From contig BGZK01000540.1 of NCBI GenBank assembly GCA_005406025.1, positions 248,001 to 312,000 of the forward strand: a stretch of 64,000 bases of DNA. Direction: 5' to 3'. Positions within the stretch are counted from its first letter, which is position 1; the number at the start of each line of letters is the position of its first letter. Source of the DNA: Eumeta japonica. Its lineage: Eukaryota; Arthropoda; Insecta; Lepidoptera; Psychidae. Positions 12,561 to 24,727 of the stretch are shown piece after piece. The translations under genes and the position numbers were made by a program. The notes under the pieces were generated by a model. It searched no databases and was not told the DNA's origin. It was given only the letters and a program-made list of their open reading frames with translations.

Positions 12561-12730
12561 TCAGACAGTCTACACTTACATTAAAACTCAATTTTCTTGT
12601 TTTCTACTCAATACTTAACATTGAGTAATAAAGCTAAAAAGTTGAAAATAATATAATGCAAAAAAATATTTTTTTTTTTTTTGGTTAAAAGGTTTTATTG
12701 AAAATAATGGTGTACGAAACGCTAATAAAT

Positions 12731-13281
12731 AATTAGGTAGACGTTAGGTACCAGTCAACACACCACTCCTCGTCGATCTGTTTCCCGACCTTTTTTGGCC
12801 ATGCCCCATCTTAACATTTCTAAAATTTTTATATCCCCCATACATAATATTTAACCTTTAAACGAACCATCAAACGAAATTATACCTAATAATTATTTAC
12901 ATTTTACAGCATTTTTTTTGCCATTTTTGTTAAATATATCACCGACATCTAGCATTGCTTTTAAATAACCCAAAGCGAAAGGGTCAAAGTCGTGTCGAGT
13001 CCATTTTTTAATTGCCCCCTTTAACTATCAAATTGCCTCCTGTGGGGCGTAGGCCCCACATTGGAAAACACTGATCTAGGACATTCAACAGACAAATAAA
13101 TACATAAAATCGTGGGGCGTATCGTAACCTGAATGGATAGCATTTATAATGATATGAGCGGTTGATTGCTCATGAAAATGTCACGCGTGACGCGCCCCAC
13201 GATTTTATGTATTTATTTGTCTGCTCAATGCCCTAGATCGACTGGGAGAGTAGTGTGTCGACTGGTATTAGGTACCTAATT
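12731..13281. mobile_element. Foldback (long palindromic) element, interrupted
   Basis: The right arm 13193-13281 is the reverse complement, with scattered mismatches, of a left arm split into 12731-12779 and 13078-13119. Shared segments include AATTAGGTA...ACCAGT near the outer ends and AAATAAATACATAAAATCGT near the inner ends. The unpaired centre (13120-13192) has a smaller ATGAGC/GCTCAT hairpin and the palindrome TCACGCGTGA. Without the insertion at 12780-13072 the element would be about 250 bp. It could fold into a cruciform or a long hairpin RNA. No coding content. Confidence 0.75.
12780..13072. mobile_element. Nested hAT-like non-autonomous insertion
   Basis: This 293-bp segment splits the left arm of the foldback element. 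It is flanked by GATCT on both sides (12775-12779 and 13073-13077). Its ends are imperfect inverted repeats: GTTTCCC...GGCCATGCCCC on the left, and GTTTTCC...GGCCTACGCCCC read inward from the right. This resembles hAT-type ends of the CAGTG-TTTCC class. Only 5 bases of target duplication are perfect, so superfamily assignment is tentative. Confidence 0.55.
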
Positions 13282-14317
13282 ACAGTTTAGCTTAAATTTT
13301 TTTTTCAGTATTTCTTCCATTTTGCTACTAGTTGGCCCGGCAAATGTCATGCTGCCCTTTCCGATATCTAGTGTGCTCGTATAGCGCATGACCGCGACTT
13401 CGCCCGCGTGGACGTAGACTGAATTCTTTCATCTTTCATATGGATCAATCTTGACACCAATCCTAAAGGCGGTCCGGTTTACGCGATTCTGATTGTAATC
13501 AATGATAATGAATGACTGATTGGGATCGCGGCAGGCAGTAAGACCGGTAATGCAATCGAGAAACAGACCGGTATGAGCCACTGAGACCGTAAGAAAGACA
13601 GTTTGACATAGAAGATCATATTATGTCCACGCGAACGAAAGCTATAACTTATTTATATACGTTCGACGTACCAATGGGAATATTTTACAGTATGATTTTT
13701 TTAAATGTTACACACTGAGGTTTAAGTGTCAGCAGTACGTAGGTATAATGTATGAAATGAAACGATTTGTTTTTTTCGCATATGCCTATGCCCACTAAAG
13801 AGCATTTATGGCAAAAATACTCGTCAAAAACGACCGACGCGTCGTTAGATGAAAATTGCCGAAAATAAACACCAACAGAATCGACGATTATGTCTCTTCA
13901 ACATGCAATTACCTAACCTTGTATAAATAATGAAAAAAAAGTTGTTTTTACGATGTGGCTCTGATGTCATGCACTTATTTGAGACAGGATAGCGCTACGC
14001 CATCTCTCGACTTCAATGTAAATTGAACAACAATGAAACTAATCTGTGGATTTTATATTTGTTTAAGTATATGGAAATATTATTAGAGGTCGCTATTAAA
14101 ATAAATTACAAGACGATTGGATATTATGTCATTCTTTTTGCAAAACCTGAGCCATAAATGAACGATATACTATTTACACTAAGTATGAGCAATGGATAAA
14201 ACACTATATAGACTAGATCTGAGCTATATCATCATTTTTTAAACTCCAAGAATTGTCAGTACAAGTGTGAGGTTTAAAATGAGGTCAAATATCTTTAATT
14301 CCTGCGTTAGGTTCCTC
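13282..14317. other. Intergenic with weak Helitron-end remnants
   Basis: No gene seen. The GC-rich string around 13405-13432 (CGACTTCGCCCGCGTGGAC) resembles the common lepidopteran Helitron or LINE end, in minus orientation, but lacks a clean CTAG-T terminus. Confidence 0.4.
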
Positions 14318-14445
14318 TGTGAAGTTCGTCACGAAGGCGAAGCAATGGCGTAAAATAAGAACCCGGCGGAGAAAGGTCGTGAGGCGTTGAACCTGCGCAT
14401 TACATCATTCGTTCAGAGCGGCAGAGTTTCGTGCGTTGTACTGTA
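14318..14445 (+). mobile_element. Mariner-type MITE family M, copy 1
   Basis: One of seven related short elements. The right end GCGGCAGAGTTTCGTGCGTT runs into GTACTGTA. The interior has the family's AGTTCGTCACGAAGGCG and GCGCATTACATCATTCG-like segments. The left terminal inverted repeat is eroded. TA-bounded ends point to Tc1/mariner mobilisation. Confidence 0.6.
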
Positions 14446-16424
14446 CTTAGATATAGTTTTCGACCAAAATCATACTGTGACAGACGGATATACCTATAAA
14501 CATAGTAAATGACGTTAGAAGGGTTTCATATTTCCTTCAGTTACAAATACGCATGCTATCACATTTATCTATGTATGGAATCCATAAATGATTGTGTGTG
14601 TATGTGTACGCATGAGCAAGAAGTTTTATTGCAAGAAATGTAAATTCTTGTTTTATAATTTTCTAAATTACATTCTATTATACTCTAAGAAGTAAATAAT
14701 AAATAATTTTTAAAATTAAAAATTATTCATACTTACTAAATTAAAATATTTATATGATATGCGATATTTTTTGTGTCATTAAAAGTATAATTTTACTCAT
14801 TATTCATTTTGTGTTCAGCATATCTATATGATAATATGGGTTTTTATACTTACGCATGGTATCATCGGAATGGTCTAGACTTGCATTTGTGCCTTTCCAT
14901 TTTTTCACATGTTCGTATAATTTTCCGAGTAGTTTTATTTATTGCCAGAGGTCATTTATTATTTATTACATTTTCTTTATATTAATGTGGTAGTCAAATA
15001 TCGAATATTATTATTATTAAGTTAATATGTGATAGACAATATCTATTAACAACATCATATTAATATATGATAGAGAATATAATATAGACAAATAAAATCC
15101 TCAAAAAATAGTGAATCAACAATAAACTAGTTTTTTTATTATTTTCATTTTAATTCTTGTCGGTCACATACCCCGTTGACTGCTGGTTGCCAATATTTCA
15201 ATATTAATTTCCTGGCCTTCTAATAATTATATATTTTTTTTGTGTAGCTATAGTCAGCGACACGTTAACATTAACATTAATAAATGTAATAAAACGTATA
15301 TTACATCTTTTTTAATTCTTATTGATATAAAAAAAGTACTATCGACATGTATAACAAATGAGTAATTTTGGAAATTTTTGTCTATCTCTACACGCATCAC
15401 GAAATTTACTGGAAATTAAAAATCGGGGTATTTTTTTTCCTTTTATATCGTATTAACATATATACAATTTATTATGGAAAGATGCAAATTTCGCGTTGCA
15501 TCATCAAAAAACAAATTACAGGACAGATGTACTTGAAGTTCGATATAGATTTGTCTTATGCACTGGGATAACATCACAAACAATTTAACCTAGAGAAAAG
15601 TAACATTATTTTCCCTAAAACTTACCCATTAGGACCATGAAGTACCAATCATTTTACAAGAGTTTTCACTAATAATAAATTTATCGAATAAACCAAGAAT
15701 CATTCAAATTAGTTTATAGACAGCAAATATTATAGATATTTAGATATACAGCAAATATTATAGAGCGTAGATATTATACGGAGATAAATACACTTGATCT
15801 AAAATAACCTCCTTTTTTGAAGTCGGAAAAAAACACAATCACATTATTTTCAATAGAAAACAATGTGATTGACTGTTGTGCATCAACTTAAAAACTTTAA
15901 ATATATATTTGGTTTTATATAGATGAACAATAGTTATTCCAATTAGTTTGTTAATTTTACCGAGCCTTGTCGTTAGATGGCGCTGTGAGTTTTTTTTGAC
16001 AAAAATATGTAGGTGGATTGTTTTGCTTGGATTGTAGGTGGACGAAGAGGCAAGAAGGCGACATAGGATTAAGACGAAGAGAAGCCAGCGAGACAGAGAT
16101 AATAGAGTGAGCGGTTGAGTCAGAAAGAGAAAGGGCGAAGAACGAAGGAAAAAGGGACTAAAATCGGTATTGACAATAAGATCAGGTTCAGATGTGGAAT
16201 CGCGGTTAGATAAAAAGCAAAATCCGGACCAAGATTCTGCTTCCACGCAGGTGTAGCGACGGGCGAAAACTATTATTACAGGCCATCTTTTATTTCTGTT
16301 AGTTTCTTTGTTTAGGTTAAATCTTGCAAGTTGAATTTGAACCAGTCCTAAGAAGTTGAACATTTTAATTCAATTCAGATGACAATACATTTTTTTTGGT
16401 AAGCGTGACCTGATTGACACCCAC
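14446..16424. other. Intergenic, no gene seen
   Basis: Very AT-rich. The 174-residue minus-strand frame at 15839-16363 is opposite a purine-rich tract (about 16030-16170) and has no family features. No regulatory element could be assigned. Confidence 0.5.
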
Positions 16425-16641
16425 GGTTGGAGCTCGCCGAGGGAACTCTTAAACAGTGAATAGTAAAATACACGAAATTTCGCACACGCGTTTAATAGTG
16501 ACAGTCCGTTCTAAACACCACATAACATAGCTGCTACAACCAGGGTTGGCTCCTGGCAAAGAACTATACAACGGTGAACAGCACAGACACGAAATTTGGT
16601 GCCTTCATTTAATTGTGATAGGTTGTTCTAAACGCCATCAT
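16425..16641 (+). repeat. Two degenerate ~118-bp tandem units
   Basis: Units start at GGTTGG (16425 and 16544). They share an ACACGAAATTT segment and a GTTCTAAAC-CCA end segment. The second unit runs straight into MITE copy 2. Non-coding. Confidence 0.55.
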
Positions 16642-16804
16642 TACAGTACAACGCACGAAACTTTGCCGCTCTGAATTGACTGCGAATGATATATTGCGCA
16701 GGTATAACGCACCCCGACCCTTCTTTTTTCTCCGCCGCGTTCCTATTCACGCCACTGCGCCGCTTTCGTGACTAACTTCATAGCATCAAGTTTCGTACGT
16801 TGTA
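16642..16804 (-). mobile_element. MITE family M, copy 2
   Basis: Near-complete copy. The left end TACAGTACAACGCACGAAAC pairs imperfectly with the right end GTTTCGTACGTTGTA. TA lies at both ends. The interior carries the conserved GCCGCTCTGAATTGACTGCG and CCACTGCGCCGCTTTCGTGA blocks. Non-coding. Confidence 0.7.
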
Positions 16805-17118
16805 AGGACTGTGGTACGCATAATCGGTATATCGAGCGACAAAATATATGCGTTTTGTCGTCCAATTTCGGTAGTCAGTGTTTTTGTTCCGTATTTCTGA
16901 TGCTATAAATTCAAAAAATACTAAGATCTGAACTTAATATCTTTAAAAATGACAAAAAGTAATCATTATTTTTCTTTTCCTTAAAGCTTAGTAGGTGTGT
17001 GGTGTCAAAGCATGTTTGGTAGATGGATTTATTGGGTAGATCTTAGAAATGAAAGAAAAAGGGTCTCGCTGATGCGACTTCGTCTACGTCTGTATTAGTC
17101 CACGCTACGTCTCCGAGT

Positions 17119-17185
17119 GTTGAACCTGCGCATTACGTCACTCGCAAACAATTCAGATGGGCAGAGTTTCGTGCGCTGTACTGTA
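17119..17185 (+). mobile_element. MITE family M, right-end fragment
   Basis: Only the TGAACCTGCGCATTACGTCA block and the GCAGAGTTTCGTGCGCTGTA end are present. It sits about 30 bp before the first recognisable codons of the mariner relic, so the MITE may share its ends with that mariner lineage. Confidence 0.55.
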
Positions 17186-17217
17186 TATCAAATTCATCTG
17201 TCATTCGTTTTTACAAA

Positions 17218-18045
17218 TTGGCGGCAAAAAAAAAATTGTCCGACGTCACGATTAATTTAATGCGGAAAAATTTTCGTGCAGTGATTTCCTATGAATTCCG
17301 TTGCCATTCAAATGCAAGTTTCGTTGCCAACAAGAAAGTTATAATAGATTTCGGTCGGCCTTTAATGATGAAGCTCTATCCCCATGACACTGTTTGTAAC
17401 TGCTTCAACTAATTCAAATGTGGTCGCACTAATCTGACCAAGGATCTGCGTCTGATGTGCAGATCTGTGCAGCTCTGATCAGTGCCGCGAAATGATGCGA
17501 AGATTTGCCGGCGGTCAGCCAAATGCTGTGTACGACATGGTTACAGATGACGAAAGCTGGATTTACTGTCACGATCCCGAAATTAAAAACAGTCTGCCAA
17601 CTGGATGTTTCCTTTCGAGGAGTTGTCTACTAGAGAAAAACAAGGTCGAAGCGTCGGAAAAAAGATGGCGGCTTCTTTCTTCGCAGTGACAGGTCATTAT
17701 GCAACAATCGTTTTGGAAGATAAAAAAAAGAGTCAATGAATACTGGTACACTAATAATTGCTTGCCTCTTTTTTTTGGAAACAGTTCGGGGAAAATTATC
17801 TAGCGGTAGGATTCTCCTTCATTGTGACAACTTCTCATTAGATACCCCTACACAAACAACTAATTATTTGGTGAAGTTAAGTATAGAAATGCTGGTTCAC
17901 CGGCCGTACAGCGCCGATCTCGCACCATGCGACTTTTATGTACCTATTTCCTAAAATAAAGGGTATGCTAGGAAAGTGGTTTACGAACGCCGAGGAAGCA
18001 GTGGTTCCATATGAAAAGGCTGTTGTATACTCTATAACTCGAGTT
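17218..18045 (+). pseudogene. Mariner transposase relic
   Basis: Broken frames together cover most of a mariner transposase, in order. An N-terminal NFRAVISYEF block is followed by a VCNCFN-FKCGRTNL helix-turn-helix-region block. The first catalytic region is VTDDESWIYCHDPE (about 17540-17585). The second is LLHCDNFSLDTP (about 17818-17850), and YSADLAPCDF lies at about 17910-17940. The block spacing suits the D34D mariner type. Several frameshifts and stops break it, so it is inactive. A pogo-like end abuts or interrupts the 3' part. Confidence 0.8.
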
Positions 18046-18047
18046 TC

Positions 18048-18355
18048 AAAAAGGAGACTCCGTAAGTCGTAGTTGATAAAATATAATGACGTCTTACTTG
18101 GAATTCCCTAAAATAATATCAATAAATTCAAAAAGGAATGTTCGGGTTCGGGGCTTCTAATCTATTGTTTTTGTCTTGTACACGTGCAAGAAATGAATAC
18201 ATTCATGAAACTTTCTAAGTAACACAGCTGTGAACGTTGTGTTTGTTCCTTGTCGACACAGTCGTATGTATCTCGAAGTTCTTGTTATGTCCAAAACTCG
18301 TTAACTCGAATTTTTTTACATTTCTCTTGACATTCGAGTTATTGAGATTCCACTG
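18048..18355 (-). mobile_element. Pogo/Tigger-like terminal segment, copy 1
   Basis: About 300 bp, repeated at 53995-54295 with high similarity. Read from the right, the end is CAGTGGAATCTCAATAACTC followed by CGA-type subrepeats, preceded by TA. That is the classic form of pogo/Tigger terminal repeats. No matching left TIR was found, so this is one end of a larger or truncated element. Non-coding. Confidence 0.6.
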
Positions 18356-19826
18356 TATCTGCATGCTCTACTCTCATACGCATTATTATTACACAAATTC
18401 ATATTTAACAACTTTTATTAAACAATATATGTTTATTACTTTCTTACATGTCTCAATATTAGCTTTCTTTGGCATCTGTACTCAAATGTTGCACATAAGC
18501 TAATAATTGATTTATGTGTAATTTGACGAGATTAAAAATTAGGTTTATAAAATATATAAATTAGATAATAGTTTATCATGATACGATTACATTTGCCTGA
18601 TATGGTAGATAATTTGTGCTTAAATAAGATGAATTAAGTCCAAATGCTAATCATTGTATACGAAAGTTATTGATAAAGTGTTAAGTAAAAAGCTATAATG
18701 TGTCAAGCAACATAAAAAAATTGGCTAAGAGCATGTCAGACCATACTCATTACAGGGTTCCGAAACCATTATGACAAAGAAATGCACTGTAAATAAAAAA
18801 AGTACCTACGTTGTTACATTTTTCCATATTTCCTGCATTGAATAGTTATAAGCACTTTAATCGCCTATAACTAGAGAAACTTATAGGTATGTTGTCTATT
18901 ACTATAAAACTAAGGTAAAGTGCATAAGCAAAAGAGCGTATCTTCATGGCACTTACGTTCTTTTGTTGAGAAGCGCAGTTTTTCGACAATAACGCAAAAA
19001 TGGTATATTCGATCGTGTTCATAATAATTTTTATTGAAAGTATTTATTGAGCGTTACCATCGTAATTTTTTCATATTTTTTGGATATTGGGTTTAGAAAA
19101 TAGAGGGGGAGTTGGAGGATACTTACAATTTCTGCTACTTTCGGGCAATTATTTCCGAAATCAGAAAATTGCTTAGAAACCTTAAGTGTTTTTAAAATAA
19201 CTGTCAAAATATTGCCACACCTTGTTTGCTGGAAAAAAAGTCGGTTTACGAACGATAATTTTACATGATAACGTCATAAAAAAACATTAATGAAAAATTG
19301 CATACTTTCATGAATTGAATTGGATTATTATCACTGAATTTGTATCATCTAGTAATGATAATTGTACCATCATGACCACCTCCATCGACCGATAGAGTGG
19401 AAGAGGGATAGATGCGTCATAAGCCAAACGCTTAGGATGTCTCTCTATCACTTATTCCGCGCTCTCGCTCGCACGCTCGGCTCAGGCGGAACGCGACAAT
19501 GAGTCATGCTTTTTCGTGCGTACAGCCGGCGTTCATCGATTTATAAGACGTTATCACGTCAAAACGTTTTTAATTTTAAGGTGAACCCTTTCAAATAATG
19601 GACAACACGAAGGTGACATTATGTAAATCAATAGAAATCGCTTTGAAAATATTCTTTATGATTGAAATAAAAACTTAAATACTAATTTCTTTAGAAATTA
19701 ATATAGGTAAATGATTTCTGCTACTATGGCAAATTTCAAGACGATGGTGATATAGTACTTACAAGTGATACCTACAGACTCGTACAATTTTTGTAGTTCA
19801 AAACGTTGAATAGATTGAAATCGAGA
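18356..19826. other. Intergenic, no gene seen
   Basis: AT-rich sequence with a GC-richer pocket near 19385-19520. No exon or named repeat could be supported. Confidence 0.5.
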
Positions 19827-19988
19827 CAGTACAACGCACGAAACTCTGCCGCTCTGAATTGGCTGCGAATGATATGTTGCACAGGTATTAAGATTCCCGA
19901 CCCTTCCTTCTTCTCCACCGCGTTCCTATTTCACGCCACTGCGCCGCTTTCGTGACTAACTTCACAGCATCAAGTTTCGTACGTTGTA
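19827..19988 (-). mobile_element. MITE family M, copy 4
   Basis: Very similar to 16642-16804, including both ends (ACAGTACAACGCACGAAACT and GTTTCGTACGTTGTA) and the CCACTGCGCCGCTTTCGTGA block. The two share a flanking AATTTCGGTAGTCAGTGTTT segment to the right, so they may have been copied as a larger unit. Confidence 0.7.
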
Positions 19989-22796
19989 ATCATAGATGAA
20001 TATGAATGGTTGTAATGGCTGTCGTCCAATTTCGGTAGTCAGTGTTTTTTGTTCCGTATTTCTGGTGCTAAAAATAATCAAATCCGGACTTAATATCTAT
20101 AAAAATTACAAAAAGTAAATTATTTTTCTTTTCAATAAAGCTTAAAATCAATTTCATCGGACGACAATATCTAAACTCTACGACTGGCAGATCTTATGGA
20201 TTGACTTAGAATAAATTGTCGAGTGGCAATATCAAGTGATAATTCTGCAATATATGCAGATATTGTCGATCTAATTGCAAAAAAATGTCAACCGACTATT
20301 ACTAGACGTAAAATCGAGGAAATCTGTAGGCACCTTATGCAAAACAGACAGACACGTCTTATTGGGCGCTGTCGGTACGATGCTGGTCGGTGACGTTGTC
20401 AAAGCCTTTGCTAACAGCAACGCTATTACTTTGGCATTTTTTTAAGTCCGATGAGTTGGATACTATGGTCCATTTCTTTCTCTACCGGCAAAAACACCAA
20501 AAAAAAATCACTCACCATGAGGATTCCGTTTTGGCATTTTAAAGAGAACCCTAATACCTAATGCAGTTTCTTGACTCCGACATTACCCCGAACACTATAG
20601 CATAATTGGTGTGGTTTAAAAGATGTAGTGACTAGAGTAGAAAAAAGTATGTTGCGATGTAGATACAACCGTCTGAAAAGGATGGTTGAAAGTAGACCTA
20701 TAAAACAAATATATAGAGCGAGCGTGTGCGATGAAAAGGTCGGCAAGGGTTGCCCTAGAATACCTATTCAGAGCAAATCGGTGGCATATTTAGGGCCAAA
20801 TTTTAAGTAAACAAAAACCGACGAGGTTTCATAAAAATATTGATAAAATTCAGTGTAGCGAGATGTAAAGATCGCACCATGTGGAAATCTATAATCCTTG
20901 CCAATCCTTCCGTAAAACAGGTATGAGTTTATATTATTTTATTATATAACCCAATCCTTGTTTGTGTGAAATATTTAATGGCAGTTCTATACTCGCGTCA
21001 GAATGGCAGTACTTAAAGTCACCGTGTAGAATTCTGAGTGAGCTGTAGATTTAAAGCTCATCATCGCGGAATCGGTACCTAGATATTTTCAGAGGTATTC
21101 AAGATCTAAGAAAATTGTGAAAAAAATAGCGGGACATTTTGTCCTTATCATTTCCCCGTATGAGGCACTTAACCTGCGGTCCGGCGGATGTTTCTTTGCG
21201 TCCCACTAATATAAATACATACATTTTTGGAAACAACAATTGAACCTAATGTCAATGACTATTCCATGAAATTGGGCAGCGACAAAACCATCATATGTTT
21301 GTTACAGACTACGCTAGCATATGAAGCCATTTATGAACGATGATATAGCAAAATAATGGCTGGCATCTGTTTCATAAACATCATTTGAAATTACCATAAT
21401 AAAAAATAATCATAGATATAAAATTATAAAACCAGTTGTCAGATCGAACCTTTGTCAGAAGTATGTAAGACAGCGGTCTTTTTATTAATTTGATAAACGA
21501 TTTAAAACCTATACCTAGCTACTATAGTTCTGTGTTAATTTGTATATTGACATTTTCTTCATGTCACAATCAGCTTTTTGTGATATATTCTTCTAATAAA
21601 CTACACAATAAAAATAATTATTAGTCACTTAATGCATTTGGGAAACTTTGAAGGGACTATTTTTTTTTTGAAATCCGTAAGTTTAAACAGCCATTTACAA
21701 AATCACATTAGGTAACCATTTTTTTTTTACATAAACAAATATATAGATAAAGAAAACAAAAAAAAAAAATATAGAGGAAATACATTGAGCTCGACAATTT
21801 TGTTCAATATCAAAATCAATGAGAGGTGATTTATTAATTTCATCGAATAAGAAAAGGGTTATTACAATGTTCCCACTGACATTTTTGAGAATGATTTTTT
21901 TTAAATGAAGTAGCTGTCGCTCACAAAATCCTATGAGGTCTCGAGGCCCGGTAGGGTAAAGTAAGAGATAGACTAGATATTTAGTATTTAAACAAAACCG
22001 ACACATTGATGTCAAATCGTTGAAGAGTATTCGTCTATATAGTGTTCTGCATTATGACGCTTGTAGAATTCGCAAAACTATCAGCAAATAGTTACTTCAA
22101 ATATAAATAGTACTAAAAAGGAATTTAATAGCTAATTAGTGCTATTTTGTACCTATCATCCAGGAATGAGTGCCCAAATATTTTCAAACCAATATTTCTA
22201 AAAATATGTAGGTGCCAACTTGTGGATGAGGTATATTAAATAGTACAAATTAACTAGTAAATCTACAATTTAATAAAAACCCTAAATACTGAACTTATAT
22301 CATGATTTTCAGTAATAACTGATGTACATCTTAGTTATATTTATTGAAAATACTTGATGAGTATGCATAACTAGTTTTCAAAGGTACAACAATTGTAAAA
22401 ACAAATAGCAACAGAATCGACTTATTGGCAGTTTGTGAAAGAAAATTTTGTATATCTTTCCCAAGATTTTTTTCTGTCCTTGTAATTTTGTCTATAAATT
22501 AAAAACACAAAAATAAATAACTTATCCTCTTATTAATTCTATCTCAAATGGCAATTAAAAAACTAATGGAAATCACTAATTTAAAGTTCACAACACTAAT
22601 GCTTTCATAATGTGAATAATTAAGTTGCCACTATCACTCTTTTTGGATGATCCTCATATTACAGTTTTATTAATTTTTTTTAGCTACATCAAAATTCCAT
22701 GACAGGAGAGCGAATCAGGTAAGACGAGTACTCAATCCAAAACAGATAAAGGTTGGGTTGAGCATTAGAATTGATTGAAAGCAAACGCGACATACA
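19989..22796. other. Intergenic, with sequence shared downstream of THAP copies A and B
   Basis: No gene seen. A short segment at about 22680-22705 matches 34240-34275 (AGCTACAT-AAATTCC). It lies about 100 bp downstream of the stop codons of THAP genes A and B respectively, so the duplication that made A and B included 3' flank. Confidence 0.5.
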
Positions 22797-24727
22797 TTAT
22801 CTCAATCCTATCGGTGTATCATATATTGGTATTGTTCTATATCTTCCATAACGAGTTTCCAAAATATCCGTTTGAATTTTACTGGGTAAAATGTATTCAA
22901 AATTTAGTTCACTTTTGCAATATTCTGAAAGTTGCAGAAAACTGTAAATCGTATGAGTGAAAGCTTCATGGGTTTCGTCTGAAAATCTATTTTCTAATGA
23001 TTCAAAATTCGCCCAATGATCTAACCACGCCAAACAGTCTTCTAAAAATTTATAATCTTCAGATACTCTCTCTGAGCAAAGTTTGGTATTCATAATAGAC
23101 CACCATTTTAATATTATTCCCATGAATTCAGCTGTAGTTTGATAATGGGACTTTCCGCCATTTTGTTTCAAAGCTTCAATCACAGAGTTATTAAATACAT
23201 TTAATACTGATTGAATATTGCGCTGCTGCAATTGAAAAACATTCAGGGGCCTCGAACTTTTCGTGCGCTTTGTATTATCTGCCTCACAAAGTTTGTGCAG
23301 TTTTGAGAAATCAGCAATTGAAATTCTGTCACAAGTTATATCAAATTCGGGAAAAATTAACAATTCATCACTCTGATTCACCCAATCGTTTCTAATATTT
23401 TGAAGTATGTGTGTCGAATCAAATACATAAAAGAGAGGTTTATTCCGATCCACAGGATGCTTGTACACGATCTGTGTTGCCGGTGGCGAGACAAAATTGG
23501 ACATAGCTCCTTTACTGATGGGGCTGTTGTTGCTCACGACGCAAACCACGTTGAAACCGATTTCGTGCAAGGTTGTAATCATTTTTAATAATCAAAAACA
23601 GTGTATCCGAATCCATCTCTTGTACGGGCAGAACATGTACGACTTCTTTAAAGGAACTGTTCAAACTTTTTACTGTATAAACTTGTGCAACTTTCGCTCT
23701 GCTGGTAATGTTCAAGGCTTTCTGAAGAACATCACTGTCCGTTTTACTAAAGTAAGGCCTTAAGCGTATCTCATCAATCACCAAAGATACGATCAAATCT
23801 TTAGGCTGTAAATTACGAGCTCTTTGTCTGATGTATATTAAATCTCCAATATTTAAATTTTCCGAATTGGAAACTGGGTCATATTTCGGACAAAGTTTAC
23901 ATAATGTATGGATTTGAGGCAGTGCAAACAATTGAGCTTTAATTAAGTATTGATAAGCATAAGGAGATATCAGCCACAAAATGCAAGAAAATATAATGTA
24001 TTCCATAGAGTATTTGTGATACCTCTTGTCTAATATTTGATTCATTTGTTCACACACAAACGATACTCGTGTATGGAGACTGTTATCATGTTGAATGACT
24101 TCTTTTAAAAGGGCAATTGAAGCATGGACATTGTCATTGATGATTTTTTCTGAGGAAACCGAACTTGTAGACAGATCATTCAAAATTATTGCAAACTCGT
24201 CAATATTCGAAATCTTGAACGGAAACTCCTTATCATTTAAAGACTTCATCTCACTTTTGCCTTTGAATATTCTTACTTTTAAATCTGTGTTGACAACAGC
24301 CGACACTGATATTGTTGGCACTTCAATTAAAGAGATCATCATAAAAACAATTACATTGTCTTTTTCAATCACATGCCAATCACTAAATTTATGATTACCT
24401 AGACGCTCTTTGAAATTGTGAAAGGTTTTTAACACATTTGACTTTTCATTGAAATCTGGCAACACAACATCAATAGTAGATAATTCTATATTATCTGCTT
24501 TTAATTCATTATTTTCAGTTTCAGCATCTGCCCTATATTTTAATTTTTTCTTTCTCTCGGGACCATGTTTTCTAGAAGATACACCTACATTATTTTCAAA
24601 GACACAAGGGATTACCCCAAACTTTAATCGAGGTTTCTGCAAGGATACAATCAACTTATTCCCTTTCTCATCTATGGCTTCTGCGGTGGCGTCTGATTTG
24701 GTTTTCGGTGAAGTGGCGTATGCAAAC
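22797..24727 (-). pseudogene. THAP/P-element-like transposase copy A, exon 2 (frameshifted)
   Basis: Exon 2 of the first of three related genes. It begins after a TTATAG acceptor with a VCIRHF-like start that supplies the second half (C-x2-H) of the THAP finger. It then encodes the P-element-like core: YSMEYIIFSCILW, VIDEIRLRPYF, VVCVVSNNSPISKG, FDSTHILQNIRNDW and QTDILETRYGRYR. Against copy B there is a one-base gain near 24688 and a two-base loss in a T-run near 23585, which break the frame into 22797-23582 and 23512-24744. Copy A is therefore probably not translated full length. The middle (about 23380-24050) is almost identical to copy B although both sides differ at roughly one base in six. 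Confidence 0.85.

Noticed and set aside
15839..16363. 174-residue minus-strand ORF
   Set aside because: Lies opposite a purine-rich non-coding tract. No domain, and the composition is typical of translated AT-rich DNA.
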